Positions 55,471 to 64,000 of a stretch of 64,000 bases of DNA are shown here, one piece after another. The stretch is from Rhodothermales bacterium (GTDB lineage: Bacteria > Bacteroidota > Rhodothermia > Rhodothermales > VXPQ01): positions 948,501 through 1,012,500 of the forward strand of contig OX638293.1 in NCBI GenBank assembly GCA_951812335.1, in the 5' to 3' direction. The position numbers and the translations under genes are program-made. Each line of letters starts with the position of its first letter. The first letter of the stretch is position 1. The notes under the pieces were generated by a model that saw only the letters and a list, made by a program, of their open reading frames with translations, ran no database searches and was not told where the DNA came from.

Positions 55471-55673
55471 TGGCGATGAACCCCATGGAAGCCATGCTGA
55501 AGGCCGACGAGTGTGCTGGTTTCTATCGGTCCTGCATAGCCGCGGTCCCGGATGCCGCATGGGATCGTCGCGGGCACGCCAGCGGTTGCGAGTTCTCCGT
55601 TCGGAGCATGGCCTGGATCACCGCAGGGCATACGCAGCATCACCTTGGGGTGCTGCGGGAGCGGTATCTTTGA
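55470..55673 (+). pseudogene. Internally deleted dinB copy
   Basis: A 67-codon frame: about 27 residues resembling a diverged DinB N-terminus (MAMNPMEAMLKADECAGFYR) joined to the last 40 residues of the DinB protein at 53771-54298 (AWDRRGHASGCEFSVRSMAW onward). The middle of the domain, with the first metal ligand, is missing, so it cannot fold as DinB. Its start overlaps the rhuM stop. Expression as a small peptide cannot be excluded. Confidence 0.75.
55548..55673 (+). repeat. 126-bp direct repeat, right copy
   Basis: The right partner of 54173-54298, ending at the same TTTGA stop context. Sequences before and after the two copies are unrelated. Confidence 0.85.
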
Positions 55674-55742
55674 ACACAGTCTGTGCTCAAGAGATATACG
55701 ATATAGGCTGTTGAAAATGCAGGGGAGTACAAGCATCAAGGA

Positions 55743-56615
55743 TTATAAATTCTTCTCGGCCTCGACTAGAAAGACGATAGCTGAGGCAGTCATGTGTAGC
55801 ATATACGCGACAAGGTAATCAGGCACAATTTCTATATTTGAACCTTGACCGTGTCCGCTTTCTTTATTTCGCCCAGTGGGTATACTGTTTTCCAATAGAG
55901 ACCTCAAGGAAGAATAGTGTGATTGCCAATATGACGGAATCAGACCGTTTTCAAGACATACATTGATTAATTGTTTTGAAGTTGCATTTTTTTCATAAGC
56001 CCAATTTTTCCTGTCGCAAATAATCTTCATTACACTTTCAAATGATTTCAGGCATTCGTTAAGTGCTTCTTTCGCATTTCCCTTTCGATAATGTTCGTGC
56101 GCTTTCAGAAATTCTTGCTCGGCCCCAGCATAGAGTTTATCACTGAGCAACTGGAGAGCAGGTTGTACAACTTCGGCATGAATGAGTTGTGAATCTATGC
56201 GAATAATTTGTCCATTTTCATATTGATAACCTACGCCATGTTCTTTAAATCTGTAATTTAATTCTTCAACTGCATTATCGAACATTCTTACAAAGCTTGT
56301 TAATCTAAAAAACAACTCCACTACATCAAGAGATTTTTTTATTTCTGTTTCTGTCAAAAAGAAACTTTTAAGTTCTACAAAATAGTTTCTATTTTCTCCG
56401 GATAAGAAAAACACACCATATTCACGACGTAAAAGATCAACCGTTTTTTTATATATCGAACCTTGGTATTCCCCGTAAACACCACCGCAAATATCTTGCC
56501 ATATCTGAACAATTTGTACTTTAAGAGAGTTGGGTAATTCATCATAAACATAGACATCAGGTATTTCTCCTTGGAGTCTTTTTTGACGTTTCGAGAATAT
56601 ATCTGTTATTGCCAT
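55743..56615 (-). CDS. AbiJ/STM4504-type defence-associated protein
   Basis: 290 residues, AT-rich relative to the rest of the window. The N-terminus (MAITDIFSKRQKRLQGEIPD, VYVYDELPNSLKVQIVQIWQ) matches the AbiJ-NTD4/STM4504-CBY_0614 family as I remember it, and the C-terminus (AKEALNECLKSFESVMKIIC) resembles the HEPN-like abortive-infection C domain. Such genes sit in defence islands and are thought to arrest infected cells. It is the distal end of the minus-strand island and probably co-transcribed with the genes at 56682-62221. Confidence 0.7.
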   Translation of the reverse strand: MAITDIFSKRQKRLQGEIPDVYVYDELPNSLKVQIVQIWQDICGGVYGEYQGSIYKKTVDLLRREYGVFFLSGENRNYFVELKSFFLTETEIKKSLDVVELFFRLTSFVRMFDNAVEELNYRFKEHGVGYQYENGQIIRIDSQLIHAEVVQPALQLLSDKLYAGAEQEFLKAHEHYRKGNAKEALNECLKSFESVMKIICDRKNWAYEKNATSKQLINVCLENGLIPSYWQSHYSSLRSLLENSIPTGRNKESGHGQGSNIEIVPDYLVAYMLHMTASAIVFLVEAEKNL

Positions 56616-56681
56616 GATTGTTTTTTCCAGTGCTGTGTGTTGTAAAAAGCGACGCTTTCCCTGTCGGCGCTACGTACGTTT

Positions 56682-57308
56682 TCAGTTCAATAAGGTTCTG
56701 AGATTTCGGGCTTGGATCGGTGCAATCCCAGTTTCCACCAAGTGTGCATTATCGGGAGAATCTATGGCGAACACAGGCTTTCCCTCAGCGATGGCATTCT
56801 TGCCTAATTGCTCGGTCTTACTTCCTTTCCCGGCGTGAGCAATGAGCAAACGGTCGGCAAAGGCGGCGACGTGAGCATTGCGTTTGGTTGCGATAGCTGC
56901 TGTGGGGCGACGAATGCTGTCGTCGAAAAAGGACAAAATCAGCAAACGCCCTTCGGCCAGAGGCTGCTTCCAGGTTTTCGGGATACGCATTCGGCCAACT
57001 CCCCTCGCCGGACAAACCACGACGGATGCCGAACCGCGCAGCAGCAGGTCGAGGCACTCCTTTTCCATGGGTGACTGGAATCCACTGACAATCGTCATGT
57101 CGGTTTCACGCAACGCCCGTGCGAGGTCGTAGGTCTTGAGGATTACGTCCCCTGGGCAGCGGACTGAACAGAAGAAGCCAACGAGAGGCTTGTCGAGTAC
57201 TTCAAGGTTACCTTTAGCAGTGACCGGGAGAAGGATCCCTTTGTCGGAACAACGCCGTAACGGCGCCGGGGCATCCGATACCCCCAGCTTGTAGCGTCTG
57301 GTTTCCAA
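56682..57308 (-). CDS. DprA-like Rossmann protein of the short defence-associated type
   Basis: About 208 residues from a TTG at 57308; the frame is open further upstream across the DUF2283 end, so the start is uncertain. It has a LOG/DprA-like pattern (MTIVSGFQSPMEKECLDLLL, SASVVVCPARGVGRM, FADRLLIAHAGKGSKTEQLG) but lacks the canonical GSR motif. Short proteins of this kind are found near restriction and abortive-infection genes rather than in competence loci; a role in sensing nucleic acid or nucleotide is inferred, not shown. Confidence 0.7.
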   Translation of the reverse strand: METRRYKLGVSDAPAPLRRCSDKGILLPVTAKGNLEVLDKPLVGFFCSVRCPGDVILKTYDLARALRETDMTIVSGFQSPMEKECLDLLLRGSASVVVCPARGVGRMRIPKTWKQPLAEGRLLILSFFDDSIRRPTAAIATKRNAHVAAFADRLLIAHAGKGSKTEQLGKNAIAEGKPVFAIDSPDNAHLVETGIAPIQARNLRTLLN

Positions 57309-57340
57309 TCGTTCACGTTCCGGCCTTTTGGGCTCCCTGA

Positions 57341-57541
57341 CTAAACCGTCTCGAACTCGAGGGACGAAAGATTGAGTTCGTTGGAACGTTGCGAGAGATG
57401 AAGTATTTCCACACCCACCACTTCGTTCGATTCATTGTAATCAAGCACCACGCCCGGCGAAATTTCCTCGGACTCGGTGATTACCGAGGCGTCAAGGCGC
57501 AGATAGAGTGCGTCAGCCTCTTTATCGACATGCAGTTTCAT
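57341..57541 (-). CDS. DUF2283 family protein
   Basis: 66 residues (MKLHVDKEADALYLRLDASV, VVLDYNESNEVVGVEILHLS), a full DUF2283 domain. These proteins are typically encoded directly downstream of a DUF4258 gene, a pairing that looks like a toxin-antitoxin arrangement. Here its ATG overlaps (ATGA) the stop of a DUF4258-like remnant at 57538, so the pair is broken. Confidence 0.88.
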   Translation of the reverse strand: MKLHVDKEADALYLRLDASVITESEEISPGVVLDYNESNEVVGVEILHLSQRSNELNLSSLEFETV

Positions 57542-57741
57542 AGCTTTCCCCTCATGCTTCGGTCAAAGAATACGCTCACCACTCGCCAAGGCGCGACATG
57601 GGTGTTCACGGCTACACGCAGAACACGGTTATCCTGTTCCGGGATGCGACGAAAAAAGCGCTTTACTTGGGGGTCATGCGGATCGGAAATGCGCAGGGCT
57701 GGTTCGGCTATTGCCTGGGCGGGGCGCTTGCACGAACCTTT
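57538..57741 (-). pseudogene. 5'-truncated DUF4258-like gene fragment
   Basis: A 67-codon open frame on the complement with no ATG, GTG or TTG in frame, reading RFFRRIPEQDNRVLRVAVNT and then VSVFFDRSMRGKL before TGA. The end resembles DUF4258 proteins. It is in the same frame as, and immediately follows, the HNH gene stop codon (57742-57744). It ends in ATGA with DUF2283, the normal coupling of the intact pair. Confidence 0.55.
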
Positions 57742-58752
57742 TCATCCTTCTAAAAAAACTCCTCGGGCAGTATTTCCGAGAGTGAGATTATCTGGTGCAG
57801 GAAACAAATCGTAATTATCAGGCAGAAAGAGTTTACTCCTAAGCTGCTTTTCGTACGACTGCAGTCCATCAGCTCTGCCCATTTTCTGCAAATGTAGGAC
57901 TCTGGCAGGATTCATATGGATTAAGTAGTCACCTTGGTTCTTGACATACTGGACATAAAGTAGTCCTGTGTCAAATGAACGATGATGTAGAACACAAAGA
58001 GCCAAACCATTTCCGATAGTATCAGATCCTTTTGGGTGGGCATGCGGCACAATGTGGGCGGCATCTACAAGGTCTAATTGAATTTCACACATAGCACATT
58101 TGTGACCGTAGGCTCTCAATACATCTTGCCTAAACTTTGGGCTCCGAGAATACTGAGTGCGAGTTAGACGAATTTTCCGTCGGTTAATCTTAATTGATGG
58201 TACAGGGGTCTGCTGTCCCGATTGGATGTCACCATAGAATTCGGCTATCCTTCGCAATGTCCGATCTCTAGCTTGGTGGAGTGCTGTCGAATTCTCCACA
58301 TACAAACCGAGAAGATCGGGACGAAACATGATTACATTTTGTCCATTGGTGTCAGTATAAGTTGATAATCCTCTTGAAATAGATTCTTTCATGCCCGATA
58401 ATCGGGTATAGACAGAAAATCGTCGAACTCCCGGATTTCGAACTAGGAATTTATCGGGATCCCATACGCTGAAAGCATGCACGTCTTCGGAAAACCCTAA
58501 GACAAACACCGTATCTCCACTCATCTTTTTGTTGTGTAACGTCTTCGGCAAATTGCCCGGGCATTGGATTCTGTATTCATCAACATCCCTGCGTCTGGCA
58601 GGGTGAATATTGCCAATGAATACAGTAACAAATTTGTCTTCGAGACAAAAACGGTACGGGTTGTCTCCGCCTTCAAAATAGACGGAGTTTGTGTGCTGGC
58701 GAAAAGCATCAAACAGCACATGGAATAAGTCTGTTTTTTTCAGGATAGGCAT
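57742..58752 (-). CDS. HNH restriction-type endonuclease
   Basis: 336 residues. The C-terminal HNH domain shows KCAMCEIQLDLVDAAHIVPH and NGLALCVLHHRSFDTG, giving the metal and catalytic histidines and the two CxxC-type positions. The N-terminal 150 residues (LFHVLFDAFRQHTNSVYFEG, VFIGNIHPARR) have no motif I recognise and may be a DNA-recognition or modification-sensing domain. It sits 19 bp downstream of the methylase and is the likely restriction partner. Confidence 0.85.
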   Translation of the reverse strand: MPILKKTDLFHVLFDAFRQHTNSVYFEGGDNPYRFCLEDKFVTVFIGNIHPARRRDVDEYRIQCPGNLPKTLHNKKMSGDTVFVLGFSEDVHAFSVWDPDKFLVRNPGVRRFSVYTRLSGMKESISRGLSTYTDTNGQNVIMFRPDLLGLYVENSTALHQARDRTLRRIAEFYGDIQSGQQTPVPSIKINRRKIRLTRTQYSRSPKFRQDVLRAYGHKCAMCEIQLDLVDAAHIVPHAHPKGSDTIGNGLALCVLHHRSFDTGLLYVQYVKNQGDYLIHMNPARVLHLQKMGRADGLQSYEKQLRSKLFLPDNYDLFPAPDNLTLGNTARGVFLEG

Positions 58753-58771
58753 ATTAAATTATCCTCCATTG

Positions 58772-61700
58772 TCATGCCAATGAGACTCTATCAACCAGTC
58801 CAGGTTCAATAGAGTATGTCATTGATATCCATTCGTCAATCTCGTGCAGACGTTGATCGGTGTAGGAATCAATGCGATTCGGTGGTGCGAAAAGTTCTTT
58901 TAAAAACGTCGGTATATTTTTTTCACCTGCGCCCTTATTGATACCACGCACCATGGAAATGAAGGAGAATAATTCTCTCAATTCAATCCAGGAGGCACCC
59001 AATCCCGATAGAAAAACACAATCGGCTCTTCTCGTTAGCGAAAGCAGCTTATGATAGTTGAAATTTCCAACATATTTGCCCGCGTTTTTCTTAAAAACAA
59101 GCACAGAATATCTATGCCGATGCAATAGTTCTCCGATGGTGGCCAGCATGTGTAAATGATCCGCTGGAAAGGAAGCAATGGGAGCAAGGAGGTCAGTGAG
59201 CAACCAGTTTGTAACGTGAAATCCGTCTCCTCGTGTTAACCAATACCAAAAACATGTGTCTCCTGCTGTGATTGCGAGAGACGCAAATGCTTCTTCACGA
59301 GAAGGAAGGGTCACCCAGCCGCATGTCGAGGGAGCAAGGATATTTCTATTATCGGCATGTAATACTGGCGGGGGCTCTATATATGTGGAGATAAAATTTC
59401 GCGCTGTTGTTGAAAATCCCAATTTGACTGAATCACTACTCCTGTCATGAGACGAAATTAACTTGGAAGAAGATGATTCCATGTGCATTGATAACAATTT
59501 TGCACCGGAACGATTCGATAGACGGGGGATGCCGAAAGTTTTGATGGGCATATCGCTATTTGTTTTGTTGTAGGTTATATTGTCCAACAGAAAAGATCGA
59601 TAAGCAGAGCGCCACCTAAAAAGACAAGTAGAAAATGAAAAATTATCAGTTGAAGAACTGAGCCAGATTGTGCATCTCTGGCTCACTCCCGAAAAAAGTG
59701 CTGCGGGAATATTATCGAAAGAAGAAAACCAATGAGTTCCGCCGTTGGCTAGCTGTTTCCGTAGATCAGAGAATTCGAAGCTAAAAGTCAATGAAAGAGG
59801 GACAATGAATCCACATCGTCCACTTTGATTTGCAATGTGATATGATCGTACGACCACGTAACCATAGATATCCGGAAATTTCAGAGACTTAAAAGATTGT
59901 ACAGTATATCCAATCTTTTTACGATTGACATACGGTGGATTGCCAATGATTACATCAAATCCACCATCGGTCATAATTTCATAAAATTCAACAAACCAAT
60001 GAAAGGGCTGATGGCTTTCACACCATTCTTCGTATGCTTTTTTGTCGTTAATTTTGATACCGTATTCACTCGCCAAGTAGCGATCCAGTTCTGCTCGAAG
60101 ATCATTGAGACGTTTTCGTAAGTCGGTCTTGGATACGACGAATTCAGTCGCATCCATATCGTGTTCGGTTTGCATTTCGCGAAACTTGCGAAATGCATGA
60201 GCAGCTATATAGGCGCGTTCCTCAATGTCGGGTAGGGACAATTGCTTAATGAAGTCGCCTTGCACAGCCCGTTTTACTTCATCCATTGAAGCAAAGCCAA
60301 CGAGCGTGTTGCCAGCGCGGACATTGAAGTCTATGTCCGGTAGTGGTTCGATCTGGTCGTAACTATCCAACTGGGCAACAAGCTTCAAGAACAGCCGCAG
60401 CTTGCAAATTTCTACGGCCTCTTCCATAATGTCCACGCCATAGAGGTTGCCGACAATAATGGACTTGAGAATAAAGTAGCGTTCGCTGGCGTGGTTGGCG
60501 ACATCGTTTAGCACCTTGCGAAAATCCTTCATTTTCTTCGGGCTGTACTTGCGTTCGGAGCGATCCAGATCATGAAGGAAGCCTTGCATCGCTTGAAGGC
60601 AAGTGGTGTATATCGGTTCCAGAATATTGAGCGCCGCGAACAGAAAGGCGCCGGAGCCGCACGTTGGATCAAGAATAGAAACCTCGGTAGCTGCTTTCCA
60701 GAAGGCGCGAACGAGTTCAGGTCCCTCACTGTTCTTGATTACGTCCAGGGCAAATTTTTCGATATCCAGGTTGTACGTGATGAGGCCATTGATTGACGTA
60801 ACTTCGCCGTTAGCGAGTCTGGTGCGGACTTCTTCGTAGTGATTACGCCGGGCGACATGCTCACGCCAGGTTTCCGTCGGCAGGGCATAGTTTTCAGGAG
60901 CGGGTTTATTCCAATCGCCGCGTTTGGATACGTCGTTCAGACCTGCGGCTATCTCATTCGGTAGATCGCGCCTTTGCTCCTTCAGGTCTTCTCTTTTGTG
61001 AATATCATAGGTGATTCCGTGACGAACCGCTTCGTAGAAATACCTGTCCGGGTCATCCGACAACAGTCGCCATACCCCGCCGTTGGGCTTGAAGGCAATG
61101 GCGCATTCTTTTTTTGCCCGGTCGAACAGAAAAGGAAGGACGGTGTTGCGGCTGATGTAGCCGGTGATATCCTCCTTGGTGTAATAGGCCCCCATCTGTT
61201 TCTGGTTGACATACTTCTCGAAGATATAACCGAGCACATCGGGGTTGATCTCGTTGTCTTTGCGAAGCGGGCGGTGGTCGAGGTGCCATTGATAGGCGTC
61301 GAAGAAGTCAAAGATTTCCTCGAATGCTTCGTCGGGGATGTGTATCTCTGTGTTATCACGCTCCAGATCATGCACGTCGAACAAGCCGCCGTTGAGATAT
61401 GGAATTTGGCCGAGTAGTGCTTCCAAATCAGGGGTTCGATTAGCCTCGGGCTGGCCCAGCCCCTCGTGAAACAGCCGCAACAGGAACAGTCGGTAAAATG
61501 TTTGAAAGCGGTCTTGCCCGTACATGCTCTGCATGCGTTGCAGGCGGTTGCGCAAATAATTTGGGTCGCAGTCGAGGAAGCCTCGTTTCTGGATGAAGTA
61601 AATGAACATCATCCGGTTGAGCATTAGCGAGGCGTACCATTCGCGGTGGGCCACGTTTTCGATTCCTTCGATGAATCGAAGAAAGGCGCCATGCTTTTCT

Positions 61701-62221
61701 TTGAAATGGTCGTAGAATTTTCTGGTGACCTTTTCGACATCAAAAGCTGCGCGTACCCGTTCCGTGGCATCGACAATGGTCAGATCGTCTTCTTCCTCCA
61801 GCGTGAAAACAAACTGTTCCAATTTTTGAATGAGCGCCTCGCCTGGCTGGTCTTGGTAATAAATATGCTGGCGAGTCCGGTCCGATTGCCCCGGTTTGCG
61901 TTTTACCCATTGCCAGTACAATACATTATCACTGGGCGAGACATACACGATGAGATGCTCGCGGACGGTTTTAGTAATCCTCCGCTCGATTTTCTGGCGG
62001 GTGGGGTAATCAGGGAACGAATCGTCTGAGCCCGCTATGTATTGATAGGCAACCACGCCCTTTTTTTGGGCAATGGCTTCGAGAGCATATACATTGTCCG
62101 CAACCCTTATTTCAGTGTTTTCTCCACCGTGATCCCAGCCAAGTTCTTCAATGAAAAGCGTCTGGAGGTCGCAATTCTGAAGAAGGGTTTTGACCTTGGT
62201 TCTGTCGAGACGGTGCGGCAT
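58772..62221 (-). CDS. Large Eco57I/PglX-like adenine-specific DNA methyltransferase
   Basis: 1149 residues. SAM motif I is in SILDPTCGSGAFLFAALNIL and the adenine motif IV is DVIIGNPPYVNRKKIGY, the NPPY signature of N6-adenine MTases. MGAYYTKEDITGYISRNTVL is the conserved entry to the domain in PglX/DrmMI-type enzymes. The long N- and C-terminal regions would supply target recognition. It starts 2 bp after the helicase stop, so translation is coupled. The architecture fits type IIG/BREX/DISARM-type methylases; which system cannot be settled without the genes to the right. Confidence 0.88.
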   Translation of the reverse strand: MPHRLDRTKVKTLLQNCDLQTLFIEELGWDHGGENTEIRVADNVYALEAIAQKKGVVAYQYIAGSDDSFPDYPTRQKIERRITKTVREHLIVYVSPSDNVLYWQWVKRKPGQSDRTRQHIYYQDQPGEALIQKLEQFVFTLEEEDDLTIVDATERVRAAFDVEKVTRKFYDHFKEKHGAFLRFIEGIENVAHREWYASLMLNRMMFIYFIQKRGFLDCDPNYLRNRLQRMQSMYGQDRFQTFYRLFLLRLFHEGLGQPEANRTPDLEALLGQIPYLNGGLFDVHDLERDNTEIHIPDEAFEEIFDFFDAYQWHLDHRPLRKDNEINPDVLGYIFEKYVNQKQMGAYYTKEDITGYISRNTVLPFLFDRAKKECAIAFKPNGGVWRLLSDDPDRYFYEAVRHGITYDIHKREDLKEQRRDLPNEIAAGLNDVSKRGDWNKPAPENYALPTETWREHVARRNHYEEVRTRLANGEVTSINGLITYNLDIEKFALDVIKNSEGPELVRAFWKAATEVSILDPTCGSGAFLFAALNILEPIYTTCLQAMQGFLHDLDRSERKYSPKKMKDFRKVLNDVANHASERYFILKSIIVGNLYGVDIMEEAVEICKLRLFLKLVAQLDSYDQIEPLPDIDFNVRAGNTLVGFASMDEVKRAVQGDFIKQLSLPDIEERAYIAAHAFRKFREMQTEHDMDATEFVVSKTDLRKRLNDLRAELDRYLASEYGIKINDKKAYEEWCESHQPFHWFVEFYEIMTDGGFDVIIGNPPYVNRKKIGYTVQSFKSLKFPDIYGYVVVRSYHIANQSGRCGFIVPLSLTFSFEFSDLRKQLANGGTHWFSSFDNIPAALFSGVSQRCTIWLSSSTDNFSFSTCLFRWRSAYRSFLLDNITYNKTNSDMPIKTFGIPRLSNRSGAKLLSMHMESSSSKLISSHDRSSDSVKLGFSTTARNFISTYIEPPPVLHADNRNILAPSTCGWVTLPSREEAFASLAITAGDTCFWYWLTRGDGFHVTNWLLTDLLAPIASFPADHLHMLATIGELLHRHRYSVLVFKKNAGKYVGNFNYHKLLSLTRRADCVFLSGLGASWIELRELFSFISMVRGINKGAGEKNIPTFLKELFAPPNRIDSYTDQRLHEIDEWISMTYSIEPGLVDRVSLA

Positions 62222-62223
62222 TT

Positions 62224-64000
62224 TCAGCTATCTCCTTGGTCAATGAGCCCCAATGAACAAATGATGAGCGGTTCTTGATGTTCGTCTTCCTGGTGAATAA
62301 TGCAAAGCCGATCTTCACCCCACAGGGCGACAACCAATTCGGCCAGAATTTCATCGGATGCCCCGCTGCGCAACTGTCGGTTCAGCGCGTCTACTGCTGT
62401 CTGGCGTAGCGGGTGGCGATAGATATCCTGAATAGCCCTGCGCAAGGGATGTGTGTCGAATAGTGTGCTTTTGTTCGTTTCAATGTAGTTCTTGAGTCGC
62501 TCGTAGGTGCGGAAACGCGCGCCCGAAGGACGACCGAGTTGCCCACCGACAGATCTTTCCTCGTGGGCGATATGTTTCGCAGCCTTACGCACCAGAGCAT
62601 GGTGCGTATCATGACGCGGGAGAGCGGATGTGTCCGGGGGGCATTCCGTGGCTCGGAGAATTTCAAACTGACTTTCCGTTACACTGGCGCCATTACGGTT
62701 GATCCAGGCCAAGGCGTCGTTCCCCTGTGTCGTGCGCATATAGACCAGCGCCCCATCCGGGCGTTCGGGCTTCTGTTTGTAAGCTTTCGAAGAATAGACA
62801 ACGGATGGCATGTTCTCGATTTTCTTTTTTAACGTTGGATCTGCCGTTATCGCATTTTTCCATATCTGATAGGCATAGGAGGAGAGATCAACCTCTGCAT
62901 CGTCGTCGCCATCGAGAATCCCGGCTCGTTCGTTATACAGGTCAAAGATCATGCGCTCGTCTTCGTCCTCGAAAAAGGCTTCGTCGGTGCCTACAACCTC
63001 GGCATTCTGGTTAAGGCGCGTTCGGACGCGGGCGCGAAGCCGGATCAGACGCTCAATGCCTTCGGCAGGTAAGAAGGAATAGCAAAGGATATTTTCTGCC
63101 TGCTGCCCAATGCGGTCCACGCGACCGGCTCTCTGTATCAAGCGAATAATAGCCCAGGGCAAATCGTAATTCACGACAATGCCACAGTCCTGCAAATTCT
63201 GTCCTTCGCTCAGCACATCGGTAGCGACCAGTACGCGCAGTTCTTTCTCTACCGGGAGATTCGCTTTTTCATTGCTTTTCGGGCTGAAGCGCCATGCCAG
63301 TGCTGTCGGGTCGGGTGTGTCTCCCGTCACCGCAGCCATGTTAGACATGCCACGTTCTGAAAGCTGGTTTTCCAGGTAGCGTACGGTGTCGGCGAACTGG
63401 GTAAAGACCAGAACTTTGCGATCTGCGTGTTCTCCTTTCAGTAATTCTTCCAGTGCGTTCAATTTGGCGTCCTTGGCCGCTTGCCATTCGCCGAACTGAA
63501 CCAGCAGACCAAGAAGCGTCAAGGCATCGGCCCTGAGAGCCTTGCCAAGATCTGCCACGAAATGCCGTGGCGGTAGCCAACGAAACCGTTTTACGTATCG
63601 ACTGGAATAGCGCTCATAGATTTCCGCGGCACAATCGAGAAAATCGGCTTCGCTTCTCAGCGAGGTTGGTTTTTCGGATTCTTCATATTCGTCTTCATTT
63701 GCGTCATCGAAAAAGTCTCCGATGCTCTCATCGGCGTCTTTGTCGAAGGATTGCGTATCCAGAAGACCCGCGTCTGTTGTTCCGATGGGGAGAGGCAGGT
63801 CATTCTCAATGGCGTGGATAAAAATGAAATTCCTCAAGGCATGCCGTTCGACCGACAGCAGGAAAGCATGGCCGCTGCTTTCAAGCCGCTTGAACAGATT
63901 GGTTCGGCAAAATCCCATGAGTCGTTTGCCAGCGCGCGACAAGTCGTCAAGGATTTTTTGCTCGGCGGTACTTGGAGAGATGTCCGGGGATGCCGTAATG
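62224..64000 (-). CDS. SNF2/RapA-like helicase, C-terminal part (5' end off the window)
   Basis: About 592 codons remain, open to the right edge; a TTG at 63942 is not the true start because the frame continues. The helicase C-terminal motifs are visible: KVLVFTQFADTVRYLENQL, LVATDVLSEGQNLQDCGIVV, NYDLPWAIIRLIQRAGRVDR and IGQQ. Family resemblance is to helicase-related proteins paired with Eco57I-type methylases (as in DrmD of class 1 DISARM). It ends 2 bp before the methylase ATG, so the two are co-transcribed. Confidence 0.85.
   Translation of the reverse strand, partial: ITASPDISPSTAEQKILDDLSRAGKRLMGFCRTNLFKRLESSGHAFLLSVERHALRNFIFIHAIENDLPLPIGTTDAGLLDTQSFDKDADESIGDFFDDANEDEYEESEKPTSLRSEADFLDCAAEIYERYSSRYVKRFRWLPPRHFVADLGKALRADALTLLGLLVQFGEWQAAKDAKLNALEELLKGEHADRKVLVFTQFADTVRYLENQLSERGMSNMAAVTGDTPDPTALAWRFSPKSNEKANLPVEKELRVLVATDVLSEGQNLQDCGIVVNYDLPWAIIRLIQRAGRVDRIGQQAENILCYSFLPAEGIERLIRLRARVRTRLNQNAEVVGTDEAFFEDEDERMIFDLYNERAGILDGDDDAEVDLSSYAYQIWKNAITADPTLKKKIENMPSVVYSSKAYKQKPERPDGALVYMRTTQGNDALAWINRNGASVTESQFEILRATECPPDTSALPRHDTHHALVRKAAKHIAHEERSVGGQLGRPSGARFRTYERLKNYIETNKSTLFDTHPLRRAIQDIYRHPLRQTAVDALNRQLRSGASDEILAELVVALWGEDRLCIIHQEDEHQEPLIICSLGLIDQGDS

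Noticed and set aside
54436-57308. Prophage
   Set aside because: rhuM, AbiJ-like and DprA-like genes occur without any phage structural, integrase or lysis gene in the window.

Overview
The window looks like a chromosomal segment of a member of the Bacteroidota/Rhodothermota lineage, most likely a Rhodothermales-like marine bacterium. The evidence is a TonB-dependent receptor with a carboxypeptidase-like regulatory domain, a PorV/PorQ-family barrel, secreted proteins with type IX-style C-terminal sorting domains (for example YPNPFNP in the protein at 46513-48801), long-form IspH, and a Tgt that lacks the zinc cysteines. Genus cannot be told from sequence alone. Base composition is moderately GC-rich, except for an AT-richer right-hand defence island.

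Layout. 1-4955 (minus): a tight operon of a FAD/Fe-S oxidoreductase (cut by the left edge), a beta-CASP metallo-beta-lactamase protein and a small transaldolase. 5314-9842 (minus): a GAF/PP2C signalling phosphatase, then an OPT transporter with a YfcE-like phosphoesterase. 9995-13990: central sugar metabolism (6-phosphogluconate dehydrogenase, gluconokinase, phosphofructokinase) and an NDUFA9-like SDR protein. 13987-24851 (plus): an unrecognised outer-membrane protein, clpX, an AI-2E-type exporter, tgt, ispH, a methyltransferase, two small lipoproteins and an M20 dipeptidase. 24897-28565: dgoD, tRNA-Leu(CAA) with its terminator, a stretch of gene debris, a cupin, a 57-bp tandem repeat and the stump of a sulfatase. 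28566-39741 (plus): sialate O-acetylesterase, then TonB receptor, giant secreted protein, PorV-like barrel and lipoprotein PPIase. 39803-49916: TPR lipoprotein, DUF5916 barrel, GH5 enzyme with CBM6-like and sorting domains, CBM9-like secreted protein, GH10 xylanase. 50243-54298: VOC protein, small membrane protein, PPK2, M20 peptidase, DinB. 54436-64000: RhuM inside a 126-bp direct repeat, then a minus-strand island of AbiJ-like, DprA-like, DUF2283, HNH endonuclease, Eco57I/PglX-like methylase and SNF2/RapA-like helicase (cut by the right edge).

The most unusual content is a dispersed, non-coding family of about 253 bp found only between genes: five near full-length copies, two left-truncated copies, two 37-bp hairpin-only copies and two single-end fragments. 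All carry the terminal inverted repeat GGATACTCTGATTAAGTCC. They sit at TTAA/TATA-like sites, have a nested inner stem with compensatory changes and conserved G.T pairs on one strand, and contain no transposase. This is a MITE-like family that looks structured as RNA.

How the genes fit together: the secreted GH5, GH10, CBM9-like, sialate esterase and sulfatase-remnant genes, together with TonB/PorV and dgoD/gntK/gnd/pfkA, describe a polysaccharide-degrading lifestyle feeding sugars and sugar acids into the pentose phosphate and glycolytic routes. The right end is a phage-defence island continuing beyond the window.
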